NCBI GenBank assembly: GCA_003427395.1
Contig: BFEA01000868.1
Span: forward strand, 220,386-284,385
DNA from: Chara braunii
Taxonomy: Eukaryota; Streptophyta; Charophyceae; Charales; Characeae
DNA: 64,000 bases
Direction: 5' to 3'
Under the pieces are notes generated by a model, which saw nothing but the letters and a program-made list of their open reading frames with translations, had not been told where the DNA came from and did no database searches. The translations under genes were made by a program, and so were the position numbers. This document shows, piece after piece, positions 34,851 through 45,289 of the stretch (positions within the stretch are counted from its first letter, which is position 1; each line of letters begins with the position of its first letter).

Positions 34851-35239
34851 GAAAGAAACCTGCAGAAACTAATAGATCTCTTTTCTGCTCTTCATCAACA
34901 CAAGCAATCAAAAAAATGATAGGGGATGCAGCATGCCCAAACACTAATCATCTACATCTTGACGATAACGAAAAAAAGAATAAAGCATCGGCATTCAAGA
35001 AGAGCAACAAACACACGGTAAACGACCCGGATGAGGAACGGCAAGAGAGAGAGAAGAGAACACAAAGAACGGGGAGAGAAGAGAGCGACAAGACCAGCAA
35101 AAGAGTCGCAAGAAACAGACGAATAAAACCCGCAAGTCTGTCATAAACAAAATCAATTGGAAACACCAAACCACCACCAGAAGTATCGAAAGAGGTGAAG
35201 AGCACCTTTGCACAAAGACGAAGACAAACAAATCGAAGG

Positions 35240-35353
35240 CTACCGTCTTCACCGGAATAGAACGCCCGGTCATTATCGCCTTCTTTGGGGCAACATCCAG
35301 TCCAGATGCAGCCACAATGACCAGGCGTTATCTTGGGGTGAAAGGGTCGTTAA
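35240..35353. mobile_element. MITE, CTACCGTCTTCACCCGAATA family, copy 3
   Basis: The left end CTACCGTCTTCACCGGAATA continues with GAACGCCCGGTCATTATCGC. The right end carries AATGACCAGGCGTTATCTTG and GGGTGAAAGGGTCGTTAAG, partly decayed. Confidence 0.75.
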
Positions 35354-35427
35354 GGACGGACTGGGTTATGGTTGCGCTCACGGCAGTACCGACTTTCGAG
35401 CGCACGCTGCACATACTAAGGAAAGCA

Positions 35428-35480
35428 ACGAAAGTTCGTACGGAAGTTCGTACGAAAGCTCGTACGAAAGTTCGCAGTTC
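35428..35480. repeat. Short GTACGAAAGTTC repeat
   Basis: AAGTTCGTACG, AAGTTCGTACG, AAGCTCGTACG and AAGTTCG occur in succession with a period of about 12. GTTCGTACGAA is palindromic. Confidence 0.85.
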
Positions 35481-36040
35481 GACACAAAGCCATTCCCAGG
35501 TAGTGATGCAGTAGCCATGACGGCCACGTGGGGCGCAGCGAATAATGGTTTTTTCCAAAAACGAGAAAAAGCATACAGGAGCTGCGCGCAGCTCCGTCAT
35601 CGGCGAGAGGGGTTGTGGACTCTCCACGTGGGACGCAGTGGAAGGGGCGTGAGAGTAAGACAGGGAAAGGAGGAAGGAAAGGGAAAAGAAGGAAGAGAGG
35701 GAGAGCGACGCGGAAAGAGGGGAGAGAAACGAAGGACGAACGAGAGATAGCGACAAAGGGGCAAGGGAGGCGAAGACATAGCAGCCAGGGAGGGGAAAAT
35801 TATGGTCGCGGGGAAGGGGCGGGGTTGGGGGGGACCGGAGAGGACCGAGGAGAAATATCAAAAAGGTGAGCAAGAAGAATCATCAAGACAGATAACGCCG
35901 GGGGCACGTTGGGGCAAAGCGAGGGCGCAAGGAAAAGGGCCTGCTCTAGTTGCACCACTCCTCATCCAGCAAGATTCTGAATGCATCTCCATGTCCAGAT
36001 GCATTTTTAACTGTTGGCGGATGGCGAACGGTGCACCTAC

Positions 36041-36310
36041 GCCCAGAGAACGAACGAGGTGACGACAAGATAAAGGCACGAAGAATTACAAGGGAGGGAA
36101 GAAAACGACAAGGAGAGCAGAGAGTAGAAAAGAACGCCCAGAGAACGAACGAGGTGACGACAAGATACAAGGGAGGGAAGAAAACGACAAGGAGAGCAGA
36201 GAGGAGCAAAGAACGCCCAGAGAACGAACGACGTGACGACAAGATAAAAGCATGAAGGATTACAAGGGAGGGAAGAAAACGACGAGGAGAGCAGAGAGTA
36301 GAAAAGAATG
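36041..36310. repeat. Tandem repeat, 80-95 bp unit (x3)
   Basis: CGCCCAGAGAACGAACGAGG to GGAGAGCAGAGAG is repeated three times. The middle copy lacks about 15 bases (AAGGCACGAAGAATT). It is purine-rich and non-coding. Confidence 0.92.
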
Positions 36311-36662
36311 AACTGAGGAGACGAAGGGGAAGAGAGAAGAAGGCCGCCAAACGACAGGAGAAAGGGAAAAGCAGAAAAGGGCGGGAAAACGGAAGGGATT
36401 GCGGGCGGGCCGAGAACTAGGACGTGAGAGGGAGGAGAGGGATACCGCAAGGCATATGAAAAGAGGGATACCGCCCGGGGAGACGAGTTACAGGGGTATG
36501 GAAAGAGGAAACATAGCAATGACCGCAGCGAAAAGGCAAGGGAAAAGGAAAACTGACAGTGTGTGAAAAAACGAAAAGGAAGAAATGAGACAGAAGCAGC
36601 GGCCGAAACAGCAGCGAGAGTAGGAACGACCGACTGCACGCCAACGAGTGGGGACCACCTCT

Positions 36663-36829
36663 TCATCCGGTTAGATGCACCCGATCATTATAGCCGCATT
36701 TATTGGGTCAACATTCTCTCAAAATAACCCAGTCATTATAGCCGTATTTGGGCCACCTTTCAGTCTAGATACCGTGACAATATCCAGGCATGATAATATT
36801 CCATTCGAGTGAGAAGACAGTAGTGAAAA
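36663..36829. mobile_element. MITE, CTACCGTCTTCACCCGAATA family, rearranged copy
   Basis: The right side (AGGCATGATAATATTCCATT, then CGAGTGAGAAGACAGTAG) matches the family end. Internal ATCATTATAGCCGCATTTA and GTCATTATAGCCGTATTTG are direct repeats, so this is a composite or decayed copy. Confidence 0.55.
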
Positions 36830-36973
36830 GAACTGACAAAGCGCAGAGAAAAAAAGACATGGAGGGAAGAGAAACGATCAAATCTCCCAATTTGGAAATT
36901 CTTGCGCAGAGATGGAGGGACGAGAAACGATCAAATCTCCCAATTTGGAAATTTTTGCACAGGCAGAGCTTAC

Positions 36974-37956
36974 CTTCTCTCGGCGCTTACGGGTGTCCGA
37001 GCAAGCCCAGGTGTTCGCACCTCCCTCTTCCTTTCCCGGTCTCGTTCGCTCGCCGCTACTCCATTCCCGGCTGAGGCATCCTCAGCACCACGTGCCATTT
37101 CACGAGGAGATTGCCTAGACGTCACAGCTCCGTCCATAACCACCGAAACAGCATGATTTCCATGGTCTTCTTCGACGCCTTCATCATTGTCGATAACCAC
37201 CTCATCCGCTCCGTGATTACGGCCAGGCGACAAGGTGCTCTCTCGTGCAATTGCCGCCGAAGGAACCGCTTCCTCCCTTCTCCTCCACCCTCCCTCACCC
37301 ACTACTTCACTTCTTGCTGTCGTTCCTACCGCCGCTACTGTTACCTCCTCCGGAAACAACGGCCCTCCTCCCACTCCCGCTTCTGTCATCTCGTCCAGCG
37401 CTCCCATACCCATTAACAAGGCGTTCTCATCCCATCCCGCTTCTTCCGCTCGTCGGCGAAAGCGCGGCGTGAAAACACTGCCACCACTCCCGTTATGCAC
37501 AAGATGAATAGTTTCTTCCTCTTCGTCATCGTCGACGTCCTCTTCGTCGTCCTCTCCCTCCCCTGCGCTCCCTAGCTCCGCACTGCCATAGCCATTCATC
37601 ACAACGGAATGAAACCCTTGCTCTTGTTGCCGCCTACGCTGCTGATCTTCGGGATCCGCCGCCTGCTCCTGCCCTGCTTCTTCACCCCTCTCACAAACAC
37701 TACCACTCCCGCCGCCCTGCGCCTCACTCTCCTTACTCCGTACAAGCTTTTGACACTCGCCGGATACGCGCGCCTCCACGTCCTCTCCGTCCTCCTCCAC
37801 TCCTGCCTTGTCTAGCCCTCGATGCTCCGACTTCCATAAAGGACTCGAACACGTACAATCCGGCTCCGTTTGACGACAATGCGTCACTCCACAGTGGACA
37901 CAACTTCGACATGTCTCTTCTCGCAACACCGCCACTTCGCTACCGATCGCGTCCAT
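36974..37956 (-). CDS. Candidate first exon, acidic protein with N-terminal Cys cluster
   Basis: A continuously open minus-strand exon of about 328 codons, starting at ATG 37956-37954 (MDAIGSEVAVLREETC). At the end, AAG/GTAAGC (donor at 36973-36968) precedes the stop by one codon, which strongly suggests splicing. Residues 16-39 hold CRSCVHCGVTHC and then DCTC, a cysteine cluster that could bind zinc. Next come Glu/Gln-rich residues, an acidic block EDDEEDVDDDEEEETIHLVH near residues 155-175, then FTPRFRRRAEEAGWDENALL, and a Ser/Arg-rich C-terminal part. I do not recognise the family. The absence of simple-repeat DNA and the donor site favour a real gene, whose later exons (lower coordinates) I cannot place with certainty. 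Confidence 0.5.
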
Positions 37957-38530
37957 CGGATCCGAAGACGAGCATGCCAGACTTGTCCGCAAAACCGCTT
38001 GTTCCCAGCCCTCCCTCTCGTGCAGGAGCTACCTTCTCCTTCCCCCTCCCTCCCTCAACCGCTTGTTCTCAGCCCTCCCTCTCGTTCAGAAGCTCCCTGC
38101 CAGCTCCTCCCCCTCCCTCACTTCAGGTACTGCGACTATTCCACTTCTCCCGTCGCCTCCAAAACGAAACCAAAACGTTCGCAAAACTGACTGAGTAAGA
38201 AGGTCACCTCGCGCCTTTGCGGACCGGATTGAACATGCGAGATGCCCACCCTGAATACCCACGACCGAACGTCCTCCCACTGCGCACCGACGACGTCCGC
38301 CAAAGAATGAGGACCCGTAAATACACAACATAAGGCACTCGGGGAAAGAGGCGAGAGAGAGAATTCGAGGGACAAGAAAACTGCTCGGACAGACCAAAGA
38401 AAGGAAAACCGAAGAGACAGGCGGACTGTGGTGTACTGGCAGTCTGTTTGTTGCGTTCTCCGCAGAACGAGCTCAGCTGCGACCGAGATAACGACTACCT
38501 GTAGAGAGCTGCTACACAAGCAGCATTCCC
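37957..38530 (-). other. Probable 5' leader region of the candidate gene
   Basis: On the minus strand just upstream of the ATG at 37956 is a purine-rich leader containing a direct duplication of GAGGGAGGGCTGRGAACAAG. Farther up, the frame at 38397-38136 is open and fairly protein-like (SLADVVGAQWEDVRSWVFRV) but ends in TAG before the main ATG. No clear TATA box was identified. Confidence 0.3.
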
Positions 38531-39640
38531 CACGTCATATGCCACAGCGGGTTCCTGTTTCTCTCTCTTTCCTCCTTCCTCCTACCCGTAATTGACTCAG
38601 ACTGTGCAGCCTCTTAACTCTCATACAACCTCTTGTAGAAACATCGCTTAATAAACTTGCGTCCGTTTCAGCTGTGTGGATATTAGTAATGAGAACCGGC
38701 CAGATGATTGAAAAAGATCAATACGGACAAGAGCCCAAAAATGGACGATCGAAAGAAGGAAAGAGAAAGGGAAAGAAAGGGAATGTGGAGAAAAACAGAA
38801 CCGACAAGCGCCCAAAAGGGGACGGGGAACGAAATAGCGACCGTCATGAGTTAAGACAACACTGATACGAATCGACGAGAAGAACGACGGGCAGGCAATT
38901 AAGGCGGGAAAGGCACCAAAAACACTTCAGCAGATGGCGATTCACTACAGAAAGACACAATATGTGAGGGAAATTTGTCAAAATGGAAAAGACTGAGTCA
39001 CACCACCTACACCTCCCTCCTTTTGTTCCTCTCCACATGTGCTACACCATGTCCAACTTCAATGACATCATCGACAACGGTCCGACTTGCAGCAGCTCAG
39101 TAGAGCCAAGAAAAAAACAGCACCCACGACCACTAGCGCGATCGGACGGCGAGGTACGGCGTCCTTCTCTATTTCGCTACCCTTTTGCGGAAGAAGGCGG
39201 GAGATTCCGTTGCTGCGCACTCCTTCCAGACGAAGCAGCGCAGTTCCTTTTTCGACTCTTCGCGGGAAAACCGCTCGCGACAGACCCCATGCGCAGCCAA
39301 AGAAGCGAATGGAGGACTTACTCGTGGCCTAGGAGCGTCAAAACGTGACTTCCACGCGTAAAATCCCGCATGCGCCCATCGGGGCGTGCTGTCGTACGGT
39401 TGGACAGTCAGACAAGGAGACAAGTGATAGACTATGTCAACGCCGCGAACAGCGAACGATAGCTACGATGACTACTCTGCTCTCACAAACGGGAGAGCGG
39501 CAGTCTATCGCTCCTATCCTGCGCCACAGGCGAGCAGGAGTGGAGGCTAGAAAATGACCCCTCTATAGGACCTCGCGAGGGGTGGTGGGGAAAAGAGAGA
39601 GAGGAGGGGCAAGGAGAGAGAGAAACGAGGGAGAGAGAGA
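38531..39640. other. No gene recognised
   Basis: Unique-looking DNA with short overlapping frames on both strands. No repeat family or domain is seen. Confidence 0.35.
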
Positions 39641-39648
39641 GGGGGTGC

Positions 39649-39649
<1 letters not shown>

Positions 39650-39719
<70 letters not shown>

Positions 39720-39720
39720 N

Positions 39721-39761
<41 letters not shown>

Positions 39762-39876
39762 GAAGGGAAAGGAACAGAGAACGAAAAGGGAGAAAAAAAC
39801 AATGAGCAAGAGGTAATGGCAAACCAACAGCCCGAGATAAGCACAGAAAGAAAGAAGAGGAGAGGCGAAACTTGAC

Positions 39877-39927
<51 letters not shown>
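39650..39927. repeat. (GA)n microsatellites
   Basis: GA arrays at about 39652-39758 (one N at 39720) and 39880-39927. All overlapping Arg-Glu and Leu-Ser frames derive from these. Confidence 0.97.
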
Positions 39928-39929
<2 letters not shown>

Positions 39930-40246
39930 ACGGCAGAAAAGAGCGCGATGGAAGAAAAGCAACGATACCGGGATCAAATCGCTGATGACGCGGACGATTG
40001 CACCAAATGCCACGCATGTGTCGAACAGTCACACTTCGGTATCAGTCTCGTTCGTCCCCGCTCAAACAAACTGGCCCCCAGTTTCCCACATCGCGAAGAC
40101 CTTCAAATGTGACAAGAAAAGTGCACGAGGCTGCGAGGCCGGAACAAGAGGGGAGATTCCGGAATGGGTGGTCGGAGGGTCCTCCTCGTACACACGCTGT
40201 GCCGCTACTGGTAGGTGGAGAAAGCGGAGAGGCATACATGTTTCTG

Positions 40247-40248
40247 TC

Positions 40249-40335
<87 letters not shown>
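40247..40335. repeat. (TG)n-(GA)n compound microsatellite
   Basis: About 50 bases of TG followed by about 35 bases of GA. Confidence 0.97.
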
Positions 40336-40337
<2 letters not shown>

Positions 40338-40479
40338 ACGGAACATGCACCGGCGGCAAGCAGAAAAGGGAAACAATCACAAATGTTTAGGTCAGAAGAT
40401 TAGTCGTCTGACTAATTACGGCATGAGGCAGAACTATAGTAGTAGTAGGGGGGGGAGGGGGACGCCAGCCGTTGTTGCC

Positions 40480-40620
40480 GCCTCGGGTCTCGCTCCACTA
40501 TACTCACCACATGCATTGCATAAAAGACAAGAAATACGGCGGTGTATTGGACCATGTTCTAGAGGAAGATTCGTTCTCATTTTGTTTGCACATTTAGGGA
40601 GTAGTGAAGCGAGGGCCGTC
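40480..40620 (-). repeat. Dispersed repeat, CTCCACTACTCACCACATG family
   Basis: TCGCTCCACTATACTCACCA, then AGACAAGAAATACGGCGGTG and AGATTCGTTCTCATTTTG match the family found in tandem at 47276-47851, as a foldback at 60095-60340, and at 43340-43500. Confidence 0.7.
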
Positions 40621-40695
40621 GTCTAGTCTTGTGGCATGGCATATAACATTCGCACTCGGCCTTTCCTGGACGTATGTAACTGCAGTTCCCACTAA

Positions 40696-40861
40696 GGGCC
40701 AGATCCCACTGGCAAGGACGATTGGAAGAAGTGTCGGAATCTGGACGTCTTCCACGCAGGGATGCAGAAAAGCAGATCAATCACAATTTTATGCACCTCG
40801 CCACAAACACGTCCAGATTCAGACACTCATTGCAATCCTCTTTGCCAGTGGGATCTGGCCC
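40696..40861. mobile_element. MITE with long TIRs and TAA target duplication (PIF/Harbinger-like)
   Basis: The ends GGGCCAGATCCCACTGGCAA and TTGCCAGTGGGATCTGGCCC are exact inverted repeats. Pairing continues inward with small gaps (GTGTC..ATCTGGACGT against ACGTCCAGATTCAGACAC), giving arms of about 55 bp in a 166-bp element. It is flanked by TAA at 40693-40695 and 40862-40864. A 3-bp TWA duplication and GGGCC-type ends are typical of Tourist/Harbinger MITEs. The well-matched arms suggest a young insertion. Confidence 0.85.
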
Positions 40862-41524
40862 TAACGCCTGGATGTTTCTGACGGCTCAATGCCTGGTGTG
40901 AGCACAGCTCCAGGAATGGACCAGTCAAATGACCGCTCATTTCGCTTGCCCCAGGCCCCTTCACTGAAATCTCGGCCCCCCTCTCCTTCCCTCTCCATCC
41001 CGGCAACTGTTGCAGAGCGCAGGGTAACTTGCCAGAAAGCAAACAGCGCGCGGCGGAGTCCGTTCTGTCTCAACAACAGCAAAAGCAAACAGCCGACCCC
41101 CTCTTCTCTTCGATGCCCGCCATGTGTACTTCAGTTTCACAACTTCCACCTTTTTTCTTTCCGTTCGATGATTCCACGCCGCTGCGCGCATGGTTCGCGC
41201 CTTCTGTCTCAGACGCCTTCGCCTGCCGTGACGCGCGCCGCTCGCAGACTAGACCCAAACTGAACGTGAAAACCATGCAGCATGAAGCAGAAAGGTAAAG
41301 TAAAAAGACAAGAGAATGGTAAGAAGGAAGCAGCAGCAAAAAAAAAAAAAAAAAAGGGAAGCAGCGAGACGGTCACTATCCCGGGGCTAGGTCCCACTTG
41401 CATGAATTAAGAGATACTGACCGTAGATAGCGAAGATCAACGGCCGAAAACTCATAATTTGCACAAGTGGGACCTTGCCCCCTTCTCCTTTTTCTTCTGT
41501 GGAGCCCCAGGCAATCCAGAATTA

Positions 41525-41880
41525 TAGCTTCATCCAGCAGCTCAGTTGGTAAGCGACACAAGTGGCATTCAGGAGGGCTTGGGTTCAATCCTCATTGGCC
41601 TCCTGTGCCTTCCTGGGCAAGCTTGGCGCCCGCGACCTCGAGATAGGCCGTTGGTCTCCCCGAGGGGCATTGAGCAGAGACTGCTGATATTCGTAGGGGG
41701 AGCGGACCGGATTGGAGGCACAGCGACTGGCCCATAGGAGAAGCTCGGTCCTGGTGCTACCAGCCGACCCCTGGGCGGTATCACCCACCTGCAGGTCCGG
41801 CGCAGTGCCCGCACGTTCCGTCGTTGGAGGCTTGAATTGGGCTACCAGCTATGGGGTTCCCAGTAATAATATAATGACAA
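41525..41880 (+). mobile_element. tRNA-derived SINE
   Basis: The head has A-box CAGCTCAGTTGGTAAGCGAC and, 30 bases later, B-box TTGGGTTCAATCCTC. A GC-rich body of about 280 bases follows, and the element ends in AGTAATAATATAATGACAAT, an AT-rich repeated tail. Length and layout fit a tRNA-headed SINE transcribed by RNA polymerase III. Confidence 0.65.
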
Positions 41881-41927
41881 TGAAAGGGCCTGAAAGGCTG
41901 TCTTGTCCAGATTTGACAGGTAATTGA

Positions 41928-42820
41928 ATAAACCACCAGTACCTAGGAGCTTGTTTTTGCCGACCCTGAATTTCACTGCGTTCAACTTTGCCGAGCCTGG
42001 GTCCCACTCCATTTCTTTATGGTACGCACACGGGAAGAACAAAAATAAATAAAAAAAAGGAAGAAAAGTTGCACCCATGAAACTCACAAAACAAAAAAAC
42101 AAAAAGAAATGAAAAAAATTTTGGCCGTGATTGCAGTTGTATACATTTTTTGAAGTGGTAGTGTGAGTGTGCCCTCAGTGAGGGCATCTCAACCCCGTGG
42201 CCAGGTTATCAGATTCCATTTAAAAAAAAAAAAAAAAAAAAANAAAAAAAAAAACAAACGGATTCGCCCGTGAAAATGGTTGGATACGTTCCTTTAAGTG
42301 TCAGTGTGATCAGGGTTACAATCCTCGGAGGAAACACAGCTCGAGCAGATCATGGATTCAAATTGTCAAATTTTATAAACATAAAAAAATTAAAAAAAAA
42401 AAAATGAACAGTAATACGGATTCGACTGTGAAATTGGTTGGATACATCAGGGTTATAACCCTATAAGGAAACACAGCTAGAGCAAATCACGGAATCCACC
42501 ATGCCTCGTTGGCATGAGGCTCATAACAAACAAACGATAAATTTAAAATAAAATAAAAAACAAGAAGTTCCAGAATGTGATTGTTTTTGCTGTAAGATGC
42601 ATTCTGTAAAGGAAGACTATGAGCACGGTCTCCTAGACTACCCTGCCCGATATCATTGCAGTACAAATTTTTTTTTTTTTTTTCCTTTTCCTTTCACTCG
42701 CGAAGTAAAAAAAAAACTACAATTTATGGGACTCGTCGACCCTGAGTTCCACCCTGATTTCTTCGGGGACAAACCAAACATTGTAATTTCCCAGCATTGG
42801 CAGAGGTACTAGTGGTTTAA
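41928..42820. mobile_element. Larger element with ACCACCAGTACCT ends
   Basis: The left end AATAAACCACCAGTACCTAG and the right end AGAGGTACTAGTGGTTTAA are inverted. ATAA (left) and TTAA (right) flank it. About 890 bp of A-rich interior contains two direct repeats with GGATTCG..GTGAAA.TGGTTGGATAC (about 42260 and 42418) and no coding. It may be a family member enlarged by insertions. A CTAGTGTGAG-type motif lies inside at about 42157. Confidence 0.55.
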
Positions 42821-42959
42821 AATAATTAGCTTTTAAATAATGTGACAATATAAAAATTATAGTTTCTGACTATTGTGGGTTCGAACTCTAGTCTCTATTT
42901 CAATAGCTCATTGGCCTGCAAACTCAGATAGTCCGGTCGGTTACGCGCCCATTTCTTTT

Positions 42960-43045
42960 CTTTGGGGGTGAAGTTTGCGTTATACCCCTAAAAGTTGATA
43001 TATATGTCAAAATGACCCTAAAAGATGTGGGTAGAGCGAAATACC
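42960..43045 (+). repeat. Short dispersed repeat (CCCCTAAAAGTTGATATATA)
   Basis: It matches 59930-59990 in the opposite orientation (ATAACTTTTAGGGGCATTTT). It could be an end of the element family seen at 13992-14371, which also begins TATGCCCCTAAAAGTT. Confidence 0.5.
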
Positions 43046-43339
43046 TTTTTGATAATTAATTGTTTTTGCAAAATACCCTTTGCACTAGTTGGACTGACCA
43101 TCTTTACAAAATACCTCTACCGGGTATTGGTCCAACTTTCCAAAATACCTTTGTACGTGCCAACTTTCAAAAGGCCCAATTAACTTCAGTTTACCCCTAC
43201 AACATGTATCATCTTTTTAATACACCCCTCAAGTCGTTGGGCCCAATTCCTCAATCTCCAACCTCGACCTCCTCTTCGCTTAGCATTCCTCTAAGGTCTC
43301 CTCCCTATATGTGTGTGTTAGAGAGAGGGAGAGAAAGAA

Positions 43340-43500
43340 AGTGTAACAACCATGAGCCTCATTCCATTACTCACCACATGTGCAAAATAAAAGAAATATG
43401 GCGGTATATCTTCCAAATTTTTAGCGAAAAACCATCCTCATTTTGCTCATTTAATGTCTACCTATCCCCAAACTCGACAGGTGGACAACATGTCAAATGA
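43340..43500 (-). repeat. Dispersed repeat, CTCCACTACTCACCACATG family
   Basis: GAGCCTCATTCCATTACTCA, then CCACATGTGCAAAATAAAAG, AATATGGCGGTATATCTTCC and CCATCCTCATTTTGCTCATT are in the reverse sense of the 47276-47851 unit. Confidence 0.7.
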
Positions 43501-43764
43501 AAATGAATCTTCTGCTAAAATGTGGATAAGGATTTTTTGTAAATAGGTTTTCTATTCTTAACTAAAGATCAAATAAAAAACAACATTTATTATCTCTATT
43601 AAAAAAAATCTAATTTATTTTTAAATCATAATCAAATCGAAAAATAAACATAAATCTACATATTATTTTTTAAAATTTTAGATAAATCAAAATATATTTA
43701 AAAATATATTTAAAAAACTATTTTGTTTTTAAATCATAATCAAATTAAAAAATAAGCATAGATC

Positions 43765-44789
43765 CTAGGCTACCAGAGTGGCCCGGGTCCACAAGCTCGG
43801 CCGGGCAACAATACATATATATATATATATATATACAGGGTTGTCGGCGTCCGGGACGGGCCGAACGCCCGAACGTTTGGGACCCCCTCTCGATGCGTTC
43901 GGACGTTCGGCCGAACGCGGAACAAAAAAAAAATAAAAAACAATTATGCAAAATAAATATGTCATGCAGAAGAATAAACTAAAAAACATTTGCCTCAACA
44001 GTACATCCAAATTCCTTACCAGATTTGAAATAAAAATCAAATACGAAAAATAAATAATATTAATAAAAATAAGAAGAAATAAAATGAGAATGAAATTATT
44101 GCGTGGGCGAGCAAGTTTTTGACACGGCCATCTTTGGCGATTTTTTTTTTTTTTTTTAGCTTTGTCAAATGCCATGAAATTTTATACATATGTATCTTAC
44201 GTAATAGAGAACCTACAAATAAAGTTTGAAAAAATATATTTTTTTTTCAGGCCCCGAAATAAAGGGAAAACAAAAAGTGAAAAGAAAAAAAAAACAAATT
44301 AGTCAGTGGGAAAGCAAGTTTTGACACCACCATCTTTGCCGATTTTTCATTATTGTTTGGCTCCACAGAATGACTTCAAATTTGAGAGACAGGTAGCTGA
44401 CATAACAAAGAACTCACAAAACAAAAATCAGAAAAAAAAAATAATTTTTAGCTACCAAAATATTTTTTTGCGGGGTCCAAAACCCTTCGAGTTCGGACCC
44501 CGTACGAGGACCCGAACGCCCGAACGTTCGGGGGTCAACTTAGGGGCCTCCGTACGTTCGGCCTGACAACTCTGTATATGTACATTAATTTAAAATTGTA
44601 TTTTAAATTCGGTAAAAAATTTTGATGTGACCCTGAGGCAAAAGTTGTTCAGTTTATTTTTCTGCATTACATTTGTTTTTCCCGGAGTTTTTTGACTTTT
44701 TTGTTTTTGGTTGGGACCTTCCCTGGTCCTTGCATGGTCGGGCCGCCCGAAAAAATAGGGTGACCCGGGCAGACCGGCTGGTACCCTAG
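43765..44789. mobile_element. DNA element with CTAGGCTACCAG ends and 8-bp target duplication
   Basis: The ends CTAGGCTACCAGAGTGGCCC and CCGGCTGGTACCCTAG are inverted with some mismatch. CATAGATC is present immediately outside both ends (43757-43764 and 44790-44797), an 8-bp target duplication as made by hAT-type transposases. A second element is nested at 43836-44574. Similar ends occur at about 44870 (left type) and 45140 (right type, GGCTGGTAGCCTAG), suggesting a second, smaller copy at 44870-45140. Confidence 0.75.
43836..44574. mobile_element. Nested hAT-like MITE with CAGGGTTGTC ends
   Basis: The left end is CAGGGTTGTCGG. The right end TGACAACTCTG reads CAGAGTTGTCA in reverse, a classical hAT terminus. 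The flanks TATATATA and TATATGTA differ at one of eight positions. GC-rich subterminal blocks with GAACG/CGTTC repeats border an AT-rich interior with two inverted copies of a CATCTTTGGCGATTTTT block. Confidence 0.75.
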
Positions 44790-45289
44790 CATAGATCTAT
44801 ATATTATTTTTAAAAATTTTATAAATAAAAATATATGGAAAAATATGTATATATAGGTTTTTTCCTACGCTACCAGAGTGGCCCGGGGTTACTTGCTCGA
44901 CCGGGCTAAAAAAAATAAAAATAATAAAAATAAAAAAATTATTTTTAAATTTTATTTTTTATTTTAAAATTGATGAAGAATTTCGACGTGACCCTGAGGC
45001 AAAAGTTGTTCAGTTTATTTTTCTGCATAACATAGTTTGTTTTTGTTTTTGAATTTGTTTTGTTTTGCAGGGAACTTCCCTGGTCCTTGCAAGGGTTGGC
45101 CACCCGGGACCCCGGCCGCCCGGCTGGTAGCCTAGGTTTTTTCTAAATAAGATATATCAAGTATTGTACACAATATAAAAACATAAATTTAGTACTCTAT
45201 TCAAGTTTGGGCGTTCAGGGTCGCGTTCGGAACCTGATGGGGTTTGGCCACTGCCAAAAAATATTTAGGGGCTTAAAAATTATTTTGTT

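Noticed and set aside
35208-35750. 180-codon plus-strand frame
   Set aside because: It crosses a MITE, a GTACGAA repeat and a purine-rich tract. Its composition follows these repeats and no domain is present.
36037-36666. 209-codon minus frame, Phe/Leu/Ser-rich
   Set aside because: It is generated by the complement of a purine-rich tandem repeat (36041-36310) and shows repeat periodicity rather than domain structure.
39483-40032. Leu-Ser and Arg-Glu open frames of 97-176 codons
   Set aside because: They arise from (GA)n/(CT)n arrays that are open in several frames. The same applies at 16598-17101, 19009-19666 and 49032-49298.
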